38,825 nt of DNA from an uncultured Alphaproteobacteria bacterium (GCA_944391445.1 CALXTL010000017.1:1-38825); one strand, 5' to 3'; positions 5,433-14,411 are shown, numbered from the stretch's first letter. Numbers and translations are program-made. Notes: a model not told the origin generated them from the sequence alone.

Positions 5433-6800
5433 TTAGAGCCGTGTCAGCAATTCGCGGCTGAAATCTGCCAGAGAGTTGTCATGAGCGCCCATAATCACAA
5501 TTCGGTCGCCGGGGCGGGCATTTTGCAAAATAAATTGCTCCAGCGGCGCGCGGGTTTTGAAAAAACAGGCTTTGTCATGGCCCAGCTTTTTAACGTCTTC
5601 AATCACGTCGGCCGAAGAAATTGTGTCTTGCGGCGTTCGTTCATAAATTTCCTGCATCAGCAGGATGTCATCCTGTCCTAAAGCAGAAACCAGCGCCGGC
5701 GCCATTTCCGCCCGAGTATTGGTGACCGAAAAAGGCGTGTGCGGCTGGTACATGGCAATGACACGTCCCGGATGTTCTCTTAATGCAGAGACGGAGGCCG
5801 AGAGCTTGCTCGGATTATGCGCAAAATCATTGTATATTGTGATCCCTTTGGCAGAAGTGCCGATTTTTTCCAGGCGGGCTTTAACGCCGCAAAAACTTTC
5901 AAGCGCTTCGGCGGCGGCATATTTATCAATGCCGGTCATCATGCAGGCGGCGATGGCGGCCAGGGCATTGGCAACATTAAAAGTGCCGATAATATTCAGG
6001 CGGAAGATCCGATCGCTCAGCCGATATTCAACGCCGCCGTCTACGGCTTTGATGCCGGAGGCGTATATATCGGCAGCGGGGTCTTTCAGTGAAAATGTGA
6101 CGGTGCGTGCGGCCGGAGCTTTTATTTTGGAGCAAAACGGGCAGTCCTTGTTGATGATCAGCGCGTGGGTGATATTGCCGGCAAAAGCGGTGAAATATTC
6201 AACCAGTTTTTCCATGCTGGTGTGGTCGTGCGAGATATTGTTGATGATGCCAACATAGGGATGATATTTGCGGATGGAACCGTCGCTTTCATCAGCTTCG
6301 ATTACGCAATACTGGCTGTCTTCATAATAAAGATAGTTGGGCATGCCCGGCTGATCCTGATAATTGCACAGCATGCCGCCGTTGATCATGCAGGGGCGTT
6401 GGCCAAGGCGGTCCAGAATATAGCCGATCATGGCGGTGGTTGTGGTTTTGCCGGCCGTACCGCCGACAGCGATGCCTTTGGCATATTGCGAGAAAAGTTC
6501 ACACAGTAAGTCAGAGCGTTTTTTTATTGGAATGCCAAACCGGCGGGCGGCTTTAACATCCGGGTTGTTTTCGTTGATGATGGAAGAGACATACAGCGCC
6601 TGCATGTCCGGGGTGATGCCGCTGCCGTCCTGCGGAATGATATGCAGACCGACTTTGCAGAGCGCTTCTTTGCGGCTTTGGTCCCGTCCCTCGTCAAAAC
6701 TCAGATCGGAGCCGTATACTTCCCAGCCTTTTTTGATCATGATTTGTTCCAGCGGGCTGATGCCGTTGCCCGAAGCTCCGCAAAATGCAATTTTTTTCAT
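5433..6800 (-). CDS. MurC/Mpl-like Mur ligase
   Basis: This 455-residue ATP-dependent Mur ligase has the three family domains. The N-terminal dinucleotide-like fold starts GASGNGISPLEQ. The central ATPase has P-loop GTAGKTT (114-120), EADESDGS (168-175) and NNISHDH (187-193). The C-terminal domain follows NDFAHNPSKL. Members join L-Ala (MurC) or a recycled tripeptide (Mpl) to UDP-MurNAc. Usual family residues are changed: GTHGKT is GTAGKT, and the HHP of the C-terminal motif is HNP. The start has AAGGACG 7 nt upstream. It lies 27 nt downstream of a secreted-protein gene, probably in one operon. Which ligase reaction it performs cannot be settled here. Confidence 0.85.
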   Translation of the reverse strand: MKKIAFCGASGNGISPLEQIMIKKGWEVYGSDLSFDEGRDQSRKEALCKVGLHIIPQDGSGITPDMQALYVSSIINENNPDVKAARRFGIPIKKRSDLLCELFSQYAKGIAVGGTAGKTTTTAMIGYILDRLGQRPCMINGGMLCNYQDQPGMPNYLYYEDSQYCVIEADESDGSIRKYHPYVGIINNISHDHTSMEKLVEYFTAFAGNITHALIINKDCPFCSKIKAPAARTVTFSLKDPAADIYASGIKAVDGGVEYRLSDRIFRLNIIGTFNVANALAAIAACMMTGIDKYAAAEALESFCGVKARLEKIGTSAKGITIYNDFAHNPSKLSASVSALREHPGRVIAMYQPHTPFSVTNTRAEMAPALVSALGQDDILLMQEIYERTPQDTISSADVIEDVKKLGHDKACFFKTRAPLEQFILQNARPGDRIVIMGAHDNSLADFSRELLTRL

Positions 6801-6827
6801 CAGAATCGTCCTTACTCTCTAACTATC

Positions 6828-7652
6828 TCAGAGCGCATCAAGCGTTTTTTGTTCCTGCGCTTGGAGAATTTTCAGATTTTTGTAGTCAATGACTATATAG
6901 CTTTTTTTGTCGCCGTCAACATTTATAGCAAGCGCTGCACCGACTTCGTCATTATGATAAGTGGAATAAAGCGAGGCGGTGCCCTGCGCAAGTTGGTTTA
7001 GAAAGTCGGGGTTGCCGAGCGGGGCTTCTTTTTGAACGGTGATGTCCTGCCCTCGGGCGTTTTTTTCGGTGACATTGATTTGCGCCGGTGTAAAAAACTC
7101 TTGTTTGTTGCCATATTTTTTAGCCAGCAAGGCCGAATAAATTTTATATTCGCGTAGAACCTTTGAGGCTGTAGAATCGTCATTTAGCAAATTGCCATAG
7201 GCAATAATGCGCCAGAGTTTGTTCTCTTCGCCGAAAGTGAGGTCAACTTTGTCAAAATCGGCAATAGGTTTGGGAAGTTTGGCTGCCGTGAAATTATTGA
7301 CGTAGTCTTTTTCTTCAATAGGGGTCAGAAGGATGCCCTGATTTTTGGTTTCACCGATGCTGGCGCCCCAAATCAGACCAAACGGCGCAGCTTGTGAACG
7401 GGTGATGATACGGGCGGTGTCAGCGTGCGTTTTTTGACGCAATTTGGGAAAATTCTGACGCCGCAGCGACTGCGGCCGCTCGCGCAAAAGTTTGCGTGCA
7501 GCGTCAACGGCATCGGCAGAGGCTTCTTCATCAACATAGTCCGCGCTTTCGTCCAGCATAACCCCGCGCATGGCATCTGCGGGCGCCTGAGCTAAAGCAA
7601 TTGTTCCGCTGAGCAGCAGAAAAAACAAAAAGATTATTGAACTTGTTTTCAT
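6828..7652 (-). CDS. Secreted/periplasmic hypothetical protein
   Basis: This 274-residue protein has a clear signal peptide (KTSSIIF then a hydrophobic core, ending ALAQA), so export to the periplasm is likely. The mature part is polar, with an Arg-rich segment at about residues 58-75, and I recognise no family. The start at 7652 is chosen because AAGGAG precedes it and because it opens directly into the signal peptide; an in-frame extension to 7676 lacks these. The Mur-ligase gene follows 27 nt later. The palindrome at 7684-7698 lies 32 bp upstream, suggesting control by the divergent TetR protein. Confidence 0.8.
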   Translation of the reverse strand: MKTSSIIFLFFLLLSGTIALAQAPADAMRGVMLDESADYVDEEASADAVDAARKLLRERPQSLRRQNFPKLRQKTHADTARIITRSQAAPFGLIWGASIGETKNQGILLTPIEEKDYVNNFTAAKLPKPIADFDKVDLTFGEENKLWRIIAYGNLLNDDSTASKVLREYKIYSALLAKKYGNKQEFFTPAQINVTEKNARGQDITVQKEAPLGNPDFLNQLAQGTASLYSTYHNDEVGAALAINVDGDKKSYIVIDYKNLKILQAQEQKTLDAL

Positions 7653-7683
7653 CAGAAACTCCTTGAAATCTTGCAAAATTAAT

Positions 7684-7698
7684 TTGAACAGTGTTCAA
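7684..7698. promoter_or_regulatory. Probable TetR operator
   Basis: TTGAACA-G-TGTTCAA is a perfect 15-bp inverted repeat in the gap between two divergent genes, one encoding a TetR regulator. It overlaps the -35 TTGAAC (7684-7689) of a tetR promoter whose -10 TATTGT (7707-7712) lies 17 bp on. This placement fits autorepression. Confidence 0.65.
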
Positions 7699-7772
7699 GT
7701 TTGGTTTATTGTAATGTGTAATTCCAAATAATTTATTAAATCAAAAATATATTTTGCAAACGGACAAAGGCA

Positions 7773-8402
7773 ATGGTCTCTTCAAAAGAAAGCAAATTAA
7801 GAGCTTTTGCAAAAGAACAGATTCGGGCGACACTGCTGAAAATAGGGCGCCGGCTGGTGATGGAAAAAGGGCCGTCTTTTCTGACAGCTCGCAAGCTTTC
7901 GGAGGCTTCTAATATTTCGGTCGGAACCATTTATAATATTTTTGAAGGGATGGAGCTGTTTGTTCAGCAGCAAAACATGCAAACGCTGGATGAACTTTTT
8001 GCCCAAATGAATCTGGTGGTACCGCAGACGAATCCGTTTGTTAATCTGAATCGATATGCGGAAGCTTTCAGTTCTTTTGTGACAACTAATGCCCGGTTGT
8101 GGATGCTACTTTATGACGAGCATTTGCACCAAGACGAGCTTAAACTGCCGTTTGCCTATATACGCAAACTTCGGCGAATCGAGCGGCTGATTGACGATGA
8201 GGTCGCCAAAATATACGGGAATCTCAGCTATGCCGAAAAAAGAGTGGCCGCGCAGGTTTTGGAAATGTCATTGTTTTCACTGAGCGGTTTCTTGACGACT
8301 TCCGTTTGGGGCGGACTGCGCCGCGTGAATAAAAACAATATTTGCAAATTGCTGCTGAATACCTATTTGGCCGGTCTGGCCACTTTGCGTCAGGGGGGAT
8401 GA
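7773..8402 (+). CDS. TetR/AcrR-family transcriptional regulator
   Basis: This 209-residue protein has the TetR layout. An N-terminal helix-turn-helix domain (about residues 13-60) contains GRRLVMEKGPSFLTARKLSE and the recognition-helix stretch SVGTIYNIF. An all-helical ligand-binding and dimerisation domain follows; its ligand cannot be predicted. The ribosome-binding site is weak (AAAGG close to the ATG). The stop codon lies 1 nt before the next ATG, so it is co-translated with the M50-like gene. The palindrome upstream is its likely operator. Confidence 0.9.
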   Translation: MVSSKESKLRAFAKEQIRATLLKIGRRLVMEKGPSFLTARKLSEASNISVGTIYNIFEGMELFVQQQNMQTLDELFAQMNLVVPQTNPFVNLNRYAEAFSSFVTTNARLWMLLYDEHLHQDELKLPFAYIRKLRRIERLIDDEVAKIYGNLSYAEKRVAAQVLEMSLFSLSGFLTTSVWGGLRRVNKNNICKLLLNTYLAGLATLRQGG

Positions 8403-8403
8403 T

Positions 8404-8961
8404 ATGGATATTTTGGAGAATGTCTATTATAAATTTTTGTCTCTCATCAACAGTCCTGAATTTTTACGCGGTTTTTTTGACAACAGATTTTATCTGATTT
8501 TGTTGGTGATTGTGTTGCTGCGTTTTAAATATACGACGTATAGTTCCATGTGGCTGAGTTCTTTGGTCAATATTCCGGGGACGGTTTTGCACGAATTAAT
8601 GCATTTTCTGGTTGGTTTGGCGTTGAATGCGCATCCGTGTAATTTTACAATCTTTCCACGGCGAGGCGAAGACGGGAACTATGTCATGGGCAGTGTCGGT
8701 TTTCGCAATGTTACTTTTTATAATGCGGTGCCGGCGGCCATGGCGCCGCTGCTGCTGCTGCCGATCGGTTTTTATTTGAACCGGTATTATTTGCCGACAA
8801 TGGAGCCGACATTCGTCAATTATGTTTTATATGTTCTGCTGCAAACCATTATTATTGAAAACGCCATGCCGTCGGGCGCGGATTTCCGCGTGGCCAGGAT
8901 GTATCTTTCCGGCGTTGTTATGTATGGCTTTATTTTCATTTCATTATTTTTGATGTTGTAA
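8404..8961 (+). CDS. M50-like membrane metalloprotease, second copy
   Basis: This 185-residue multi-pass membrane protein has HELMH at residues 63-67 and a downstream PSGADF motif (Asp160), the expected third zinc ligand of M50-type enzymes. Hydrophobic segments are at about 28-40, 50-72, 105-122, 136-152 and 165-184. It resembles the protein at 4705 in layout (HExxH in a helix, about 90 residues to the Asp) but not closely in sequence. GGGGGGA in the end of tetR serves as its ribosome-binding site. Coupling to a TetR regulator suggests a regulated, perhaps envelope-stress-linked, protease. The substrate is unknown. Confidence 0.7.
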   Translation: MDILENVYYKFLSLINSPEFLRGFFDNRFYLILLVIVLLRFKYTTYSSMWLSSLVNIPGTVLHELMHFLVGLALNAHPCNFTIFPRRGEDGNYVMGSVGFRNVTFYNAVPAAMAPLLLLPIGFYLNRYYLPTMEPTFVNYVLYVLLQTIIIENAMPSGADFRVARMYLSGVVMYGFIFISLFLML

Positions 8962-9079
8962 ACATAAGGTGCAAAACTGTCTTGTGCTCAACCGACGTTA
9001 TTTAATAGAATTTTTAGAATCTTGGGAGTAGGCTGTTGCCATAACAGGAATCCGGAATCCGTTTTTTTGACGGGTTATT

Positions 9080-9088
9080 TGTTATAAT
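9080..9088 (+). promoter_or_regulatory. Extended -10 of hppA
   Basis: TGTTATAAT has a perfect TATAAT (9083-9088) with an upstream TG, 30 bp before the start codon. No clear -35 is seen at the right spacing. Confidence 0.5.
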
Positions 9089-9118
9089 TTTTTGGGATTA
9101 ACATTAAGGGAATCGGAT

Positions 9119-11539
9119 ATGATAAACTTGAAGAAACTCGGCAAACTGGTCTGTACCTGTTTGCTGGCTTTGGGCTTCCTGTCCGGGAATGCTCTGGCGT
9201 CCGAGATTGATCTGAAGATACCGTCTCTGGATGTCGCTTATGACCTTTTTGGCTGGTCGGTGACCGGCTCGCAAATTTTGTTTTACGGTTTGAGCATCTG
9301 CGTTTTGGGCGCGTTGTTCGGTTTGGCAGAATTTTTGATGATTAAAAAAATGCCTGCACATAAATCGATGCTGGCGGTGTCCAACACGATTTATGAAACC
9401 TGCAAGACCTATATGAAACAGCAGGCCAAGCTGCTGGTGTTGCTGGAATTGTTTATTGCGGTCTGCATCTTTTATTACTTTTTTTATCTGAATGCAACGC
9501 CGCTGCCAAAGGTGTTGACCATTTTGATGTGGTCGGTTTTCGGTATTCTTGGTTCTTTTGCGGTGGCCTGGTTTGGTATGCGTATCAATACTTACGCCAA
9601 TTCCAGAACCGCGTTTTTGTCACTTAAGGGGCAGCCTTATCCGGTGATGAACTTGCCGCTGCGTTCGGGTATGTCTATCGGCGTGTTGTTGATTTGCGTC
9701 GAACTGACAATGATGATCGCGATTTTATTGTTTGTGGCCAGAGAAAATGCCGGCGCCTGCTTTATCGGCTTTGCCATCGGTGAATCGCTCGGTGCGGCTG
9801 CATTGCGTATTTGCGGCGGTATTTTTACCAAAATTGCCGATATCGGCGCCGATTTGATGAAAATTATTTTCAAAATTGATGAAGATGACGCTCGTAATCC
9901 GGGGGTGATTGCCGATTGTACCGGTGATAATGCCGGCGACTCGGTCGGGCCAACGGCTGACGGTTTTGAAACATATGGCGTGACCGGTGTGGCGCTGATC
10001 AGCTTTATCGTGCTGGGCGCCGGTATGATGTATGCGCCCAACGGCGAACTGGCTTTGATCCAAGGCGGTGTCGATATTCAGGCCCGCTTGATCGTGTGGA
10101 TTTTTGCCATGCGTTTGCTGATGGTGCTGACCTCAATCTTTTCTTATTGGCTGAACGCTCGTATTTCCAAAGTTGTGTTTGGTCAAAAATCATCGTTTAA
10201 TTTTGAAACTCCGCTGACTTCTTTGATTTGGCTGACTTCGGTCGTTTCCATTCTGGTTACGTTCGGTGTTTCTTATGTGATGATCGGTTCCATGGGTGAC
10301 GATTTGTGGTGGAAACTTTCGACAATCATTTCCTGCGGTACTTTGGCCGCGGCTCTGATTCCGGAATTTACCAAAATCTTTACTTCTTCCAAGTCTAAGC
10401 ATGTTGAAGAAGTGGTTAACGCCAGCCGCGAAGCCGGCGCGTCGCTGAATATCATTTCCGGTATTGTGGCGGGCAATTTCTCTGCTTTTTGGCAGGGACT
10501 GGTCATGGTCGGCCTGATGGCGGTTGCTTTCTTTACGGCTCGCAGCGGTTTGGACGCTTATATGGTTTATCCGACCATTTTTGCGTTCGGTTTAGTGGCG
10601 TTCGGTATGCTTGGCATGGGGCCGGTGACAATTGCCGTTGATTCCTACGGGCCGGTGACTGACAATGCACAATCCGTGTTTGAATTGTCACAGATTGAAA
10701 ACATTAAAGGTATTAATAAAGAAATTGAAAAAGAATATGGTTTCAAACCTAATTTTGAAGGCGGCAAGCACTATCTGGAAGCCAATGACAGTGCCGGCAA
10801 CACCTTCAAAGCAACGGCTAAGCCGGTTTTGATCGGTACGGCGGTTATTGGTGCGACAACCATGATCTTTTCGATTATTCTGCTTTTGAATCTGCAGCTG
10901 AATCTGCTGAATCCCGAGGTTTTGTTCGGTATTATTCTCGGCGGTGCGGTGATCTTCTGGTTTTCCGGTGCTTCCATGCAGGCGGTTTCAACCGGTGCAT
11001 ACCGCGCGGTCAATTATATTAAAAAGCATATCAAACTGGATACGGCCAAAGCGGCTTCTATTGAAGATTCCAAAAAGGTTGTTCAGATTTGCACTTTGTA
11101 TGCGCAGAAAGGGATGTTTAACATCTTTATCGTTATTTTCTCGTTTACAATTGCATTTGCTTGCTTTGATGCCAGTTTGTTTGCCAGTTATTTGATCTCG
11201 ATTGCGGTCTTTGGGTTGTTTCAGGCTCTGTATATGGCGAATGCCGGCGGTGCCTGGGATAATGCCAAAAAAGTGGTTGAGGTTGATCTGAACGAGAAAG
11301 GCACACCGTTGCACGCGGCTTCGGTTGTCGGCGATACGGTCGGCGATCCGTATAAAGACACGTCTTCGGTGGCGCTTAACCCGATTATCAAGTTTACGAC
11401 TTTGTTCGGTCTGCTGGCGGTCGAAATGGCTGTCGCCGCGCCGCGCTGTGTCTCGCTTGGTTTGGGCAGTTTCTTCTTTATTCTTGGACTGATCTTTGTT
11501 TGGAGATCTTTCTATCGGATGAGAATCGAGAAGCTGTAA
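9119..11539 (+). CDS. hppA: Membrane-bound proton-translocating pyrophosphatase
   Basis: This 806-residue multi-helix protein couples pyrophosphate hydrolysis to ion pumping across the inner membrane. Catalytic motifs are present: DIGADLMKIIFKID (241-254), then DDARNPGVIAD, GDNAGDSVGPTADGFETYG, AVDSYGPVTDNAQ and, near the C-terminus, GGAWDNAKK and GDTVGDPYKDTSS. Lys564 in NTFKATAK fits the K+-independent class. Compared with the usual GKVEAGIPEDDPRNPA loop, this protein has about four residues fewer and reads FKIDEDDARNPG. An N-terminal signal-like helix (1-28) precedes the core. The start is set by AAGGGAA about 6 nt upstream of ATG 9119. Ion specificity is inferred, not shown. Confidence 0.95.
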   Translation: MINLKKLGKLVCTCLLALGFLSGNALASEIDLKIPSLDVAYDLFGWSVTGSQILFYGLSICVLGALFGLAEFLMIKKMPAHKSMLAVSNTIYETCKTYMKQQAKLLVLLELFIAVCIFYYFFYLNATPLPKVLTILMWSVFGILGSFAVAWFGMRINTYANSRTAFLSLKGQPYPVMNLPLRSGMSIGVLLICVELTMMIAILLFVARENAGACFIGFAIGESLGAAALRICGGIFTKIADIGADLMKIIFKIDEDDARNPGVIADCTGDNAGDSVGPTADGFETYGVTGVALISFIVLGAGMMYAPNGELALIQGGVDIQARLIVWIFAMRLLMVLTSIFSYWLNARISKVVFGQKSSFNFETPLTSLIWLTSVVSILVTFGVSYVMIGSMGDDLWWKLSTIISCGTLAAALIPEFTKIFTSSKSKHVEEVVNASREAGASLNIISGIVAGNFSAFWQGLVMVGLMAVAFFTARSGLDAYMVYPTIFAFGLVAFGMLGMGPVTIAVDSYGPVTDNAQSVFELSQIENIKGINKEIEKEYGFKPNFEGGKHYLEANDSAGNTFKATAKPVLIGTAVIGATTMIFSIILLLNLQLNLLNPEVLFGIILGGAVIFWFSGASMQAVSTGAYRAVNYIKKHIKLDTAKAASIEDSKKVVQICTLYAQKGMFNIFIVIFSFTIAFACFDASLFASYLISIAVFGLFQALYMANAGGAWDNAKKVVEVDLNEKGTPLHAASVVGDTVGDPYKDTSSVALNPIIKFTTLFGLLAVEMAVAAPRCVSLGLGSFFFILGLIFVWRSFYRMRIEKL

Positions 11540-11550
11540 AAGCTGTTCTG

Positions 11551-11583
11551 AAAAAAGCGCCGGTTTTTAACCGGCGCTTTGGC
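11551..11583. terminator. Bidirectional terminator hppA/cspA
   Basis: AAAGCGCCGGTT (11554-11565) pairs with AACCGGCGCTTT (11569-11580) around TTT, with T-rich tails on both strands. It separates the convergent hppA and cspA genes. Confidence 0.9.
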
Positions 11584-11599
11584 TTTTAAAAACAATTGA

Positions 11600-11806
11600 T
11601 TATAAAATTTTGAGATTACCGGCGGCGGCACGTCCGTTACGGTCGGCATAAAGTTCATAGGATATTCTCTGACCTTCTTTTAAATCGCGCAGCCCCAAAA
11701 GTTCTAACTGCGTGATGTGTACGAAAATGTCATGCTCGCCAGCCTCGGGAACGATGAAACCATAGCCTTTTTTGGTGTTGAACCATTTTACAGTGCCTTT
11801 TGCCAT
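11600..11806 (-). CDS. cspA: Cold-shock domain protein
   Basis: This 68-residue single cold-shock domain has both RNA-binding motifs: KGYGFI (13-18, RNP1) and DIFVHI (26-31, RNP2). It starts MAKGTVKWFN like typical CspA proteins, which bind single-stranded nucleic acids and melt mRNA structure. GAAAGG lies about 8 nt upstream of the ATG. The leader carries a terminator-like hairpin that more probably ends ettA. Paralogue assignment within the Csp family is not possible. Confidence 0.95.
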   Translation of the reverse strand: MAKGTVKWFNTKKGYGFIVPEAGEHDIFVHITQLELLGLRDLKEGQRISYELYADRNGRAAAGNLKIL

Positions 11807-11831
11807 AGATGTTACCTTTCAATGTAAAAAG

Positions 11832-11868
11832 AAAAAACTCCCAATCCTTTTGCGGCGGGACGGGAGTT
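11832..11868 (-). terminator. Terminator between ettA and cspA
   Basis: On the minus strand AACTCCC pairs with GGGAGTT and is followed by a T-run (11832-11837). It lies 65-100 bp after the ettA stop and before cspA. It could also act as an attenuator in the cspA leader. Confidence 0.7.
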
Positions 11869-11935
11869 GATATAATCGGGAAAAGTGCCGATTAAAGGTG
11901 CCTAAACTTTATTATCTAAGCTTGGGTGCAGGTGT

Positions 11936-13615
11936 TCAGCGCTCAAGTTTTTTATAACGGACACGGTGCGGACGGACGGCTTCTTCGCCCAGACGACGAA
12001 TTTTGTCTTTTTCATATTCTTCAAAATTGCCTTCAAACCATTCGACATGGCCGTCATCTTCATAAGCAATGATATGAGTGGCCAGCCGATCCAAAAACCA
12101 GCGATCGTGCGAAGTTACAAGAACACAGCCCGGATATTCCATGATGCCTTCTTCCAGAGAGCGCAGCGTGTCAACATCCAGATCATTGGTCGGCTCGTCC
12201 AGCAGAATGACATTTGCGCCTTTTTTGAGCATTTTTGCCATATGAACGCGGTTGCGTTCGCCGCCGGAAAGCTGGCCAACTTTTTTCTGTTGGTCGGTGC
12301 CTTTGAAGTTGAACTGGCCGACATAAGCACGGGAAGGAAATTCGCGTTTGCCAAGCTGGATCATGTCCAAGCCGTCGGAGATTTCTTCCCAGACGGTTTT
12401 ATTGGGATCGAGCTCATCACGGCTTTGGTCAACATAACCGAGGTCAACTGTGTCGCCGAGGCGGATTTCTCCGGAATCGGGCTTTTCCTGGCCGGTAATC
12501 ATGCGAAACAACGTGGTTTTACCGGCGCCGTTCGGGCCGATAATGCCGACAATTGCGCCTTTGGGAATTTTGAAAGACAGATCATCAATCAGCACACGGT
12601 CGCCATATGCCTTGCTGATGTGATTGGCTTCAATAACCAGGTCACCCAGGCGCTCAGTCATCGGAATATTGATGTTGGCGGTGAGCACTTTTTCCTTGGC
12701 GGATTGAGCCAAAAGCTCATCATAGGCATTGATGCGGGCTTTGGACTTGGCCTGGCGGGCTTTGGGATTTTTGCGGATCCATTCCAGTTCGTTGGCCAGA
12801 GTTTTCTGCCGGGCGGTTTCTTCACGCGCTTCCTGTTCAAGGCGTTTTTGTTTTTGCTCCAGCCAGGAAGAATAATTGCCTTCATAAGGAATGCCCTGAC
12901 CGCGATCAAGTTCGAGAATCCAGCCGGTGACATTGTCGAGGAAGTAACGGTCATGAGTGACCATGACAACCGTGCCGGGATATTCTTTAAGATGGTTTTC
13001 CAGCCAAGCAACGGATTCGGCATCCAGATGGTTGGTCGGCTCATCCAGCAGCAGCATGTCCGGTTTGGACAACAACAGACGACACAGCGCCACACGGCGT
13101 TTTTCTCCGCCGGAGAGCTTTGTGACATCGGCATCGGCCGGCGGACAGCGCAGTGCATCCATGGCTATTTCGACGGTGCGCTCCAGATCCCAGCCGTTGC
13201 AGGCATCAATTTTTTCTTGAAGTTCGGCCTGTTCATTGATCAGATTGGTCATTTCCTCATCGGTCAGTTCTTCGCCGAAGCGCAAAGATACTTCTTCAAA
13301 CTTTTTGAGAAGATCGCGAATTTCGCCCAGGCCGTCTATAACGTTTTCCATAACATTTTTGGACGGATCAAGTTTGGGCTCCTGTTCAAGATAGCCGACT
13401 TTAATGCCATCGGCCGCCCAGGCCTCGCCGTTGAATTCTTTATCAACACCGGCCATGATTTTGAGCAAGGTCGATTTACCGGCGCCGTTCACGCCCAAGA
13501 CGCCGATTTTGGCACCGGGTAAAAATGACAGAGTGATGCCTTTGAACAGCTCCCTGCCGCCCGGAAAGACTTTGCTGAGGTTTTGCATGACATAGACATA
13601 TTGAACAGAAGCCAT
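11936..13615 (-). CDS. ettA: Energy-dependent translational throttle EttA (ABC-F)
   Basis: This 559-residue soluble protein has two ABC ATPase domains and no membrane segments, as in ABC-F proteins that bind the ribosomal E site and gate translation according to energy state. Domain 1 has Walker [10 protein letters not shown], signature LSGGEKRRV and Walker [12 protein letters not shown]. Domain 2 has [18 protein letters not shown] and [11 protein letters not shown]. The linker between them is charged and helical. Length matches EttA. TAGGAG precedes the ATG and a promoter lies at 13652-13679. A 518-residue antisense frame over this gene is a shadow. Confidence 0.95.
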   Translation of the reverse strand: MASVQYVYVMQNLSKVFPGGRELFKGITLSFLPGAKIGVLGVNGAGKSTLLKIMAGVDKEFNGEAWAADGIKVGYLEQEPKLDPSKNVMENVIDGLGEIRDLLKKFEEVSLRFGEELTDEEMTNLINEQAELQEKIDACNGWDLERTVEIAMDALRCPPADADVTKLSGGEKRRVALCRLLLSKPDMLLLDEPTNHLDAESVAWLENHLKEYPGTVVMVTHDRYFLDNVTGWILELDRGQGIPYEGNYSSWLEQKQKRLEQEAREETARQKTLANELEWIRKNPKARQAKSKARINAYDELLAQSAKEKVLTANINIPMTERLGDLVIEANHISKAYGDRVLIDDLSFKIPKGAIVGIIGPNGAGKTTLFRMITGQEKPDSGEIRLGDTVDLGYVDQSRDELDPNKTVWEEISDGLDMIQLGKREFPSRAYVGQFNFKGTDQQKKVGQLSGGERNRVHMAKMLKKGANVILLDEPTNDLDVDTLRSLEEGIMEYPGCVLVTSHDRWFLDRLATHIIAYEDDGHVEWFEGNFEEYEKDKIRRLGEEAVRPHRVRYKKLER

Positions 13616-13651
13616 TTTTTAACTCTCCTAAAAAACAAATGGTTGGATTTG

Positions 13652-13679
13652 ACTATATCGACAAGTGCGGAAATTGCAA
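13652..13679 (-). promoter_or_regulatory. Promoter of ettA
   Basis: Minus strand: -35 TTGCAA (13674-13679), 16-bp spacer, -10 TATAGT (13652-13657), about 35 bp before the start codon. Confidence 0.55.
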
Positions 13680-13689
13680 GTTTTTTATA

Positions 13690-14283
13690 TTAACGCCGCC
13701 GGCTGAGGCGTCCGACGCTGCTTGGCAGCGGTACCTGAGGTGTTGCTGCAGGTTCTCGCTGCAAGGCGGTCAGATTGTCGTCGCGGATGTCAATTTTGCC
13801 GACACGCGTTTCTTTGCCGCCGTTATAAATGGCTTTGGCTTCTTTGAGACTATCGGGATTTTTCTTATAGATCATGGTGGCATCGTAAGGGCGCCGCGGT
13901 GTCAGAATTTGGCCGTCGGGCATTTTGATGGTGCCGTCGGCGTAAAGAACAGCCTTGAAAATATCCTGATTATCAAAACGACGGTTGATGGCCGCGCATT
14001 CGTAAAAACCATCCATTTCTTTGGAAATATAGGCATTGGCTTTTTCTTCGGAATAAGCATAAATGGCGTCGTTTTGGAGTTTGTCAGAAGGGGATTTGGT
14101 CAGCAAAATGGCGCGTGCCAGAAGCTCAAACGTATCATATTTGGTTGAGCCGCAGGCCAGCCCTTGTCCGGCAATGGCGCCTAAAGCCCGTACTTCTTCC
14201 ATGTAGGGCATTTGTGCCTGAGCCGGTGCGGCACAAAACAGCGCCGGTAAAAAGAAAATCAAGCAGACGAATGTTTTTTTCAT
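13690..14283 (-). CDS. Secreted hypothetical protein
   Basis: This 197-residue protein has a signal peptide (KKTFVCLIFFLPALF, cleavage near AQAQ), so it is likely periplasmic. The mature part contains three cysteines in all or fewer, a helical region at about 60-110, and a Pro-rich, basic C-terminus ending RLSRRR. No family is recognised. The start has AAAGGAAAAAG upstream. It is divergent from rpmJ and upstream of ettA, separated from it by the ettA promoter. Confidence 0.8.
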   Translation of the reverse strand: MKKTFVCLIFFLPALFCAAPAQAQMPYMEEVRALGAIAGQGLACGSTKYDTFELLARAILLTKSPSDKLQNDAIYAYSEEKANAYISKEMDGFYECAAINRRFDNQDIFKAVLYADGTIKMPDGQILTPRRPYDATMIYKKNPDSLKEAKAIYNGGKETRVGKIDIRDDNLTALQREPAATPQVPLPSSVGRLSRRR

Positions 14284-14382
14284 CTTTTTCCTTTGGTTGA
14301 CTATAAACTAAAGAAGAGTATACAAAATCTGCCGTAAAAAGCAAAAGTAATCTTAAAAATTTACCAAATTTAAAATTTTGAG

Positions 14383-14411
14383 TTGACAAAGCATATTATT
14401 TAGCATAAGTT
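14383..14411 (+). promoter_or_regulatory. Promoter of rpmJ
   Basis: A consensus -35 TTGACA (14383-14388) with 17-bp spacing to TAAGTT (14406-14411), 32 bp before the start codon. Confidence 0.65.

Noticed and set aside
9020..9080. Tandem GGAATCC repeats and T-run before hppA as a terminator
   Set aside because: The repeats are direct, not inverted, so no terminator stem forms; only the extended -10 was kept.
11966..13522. 518-residue ORF on the plus strand
   Set aside because: It lies wholly antisense to ettA, has no ribosome-binding site, and its sequence is low in recognisable motifs; it follows from codon bias in ettA.
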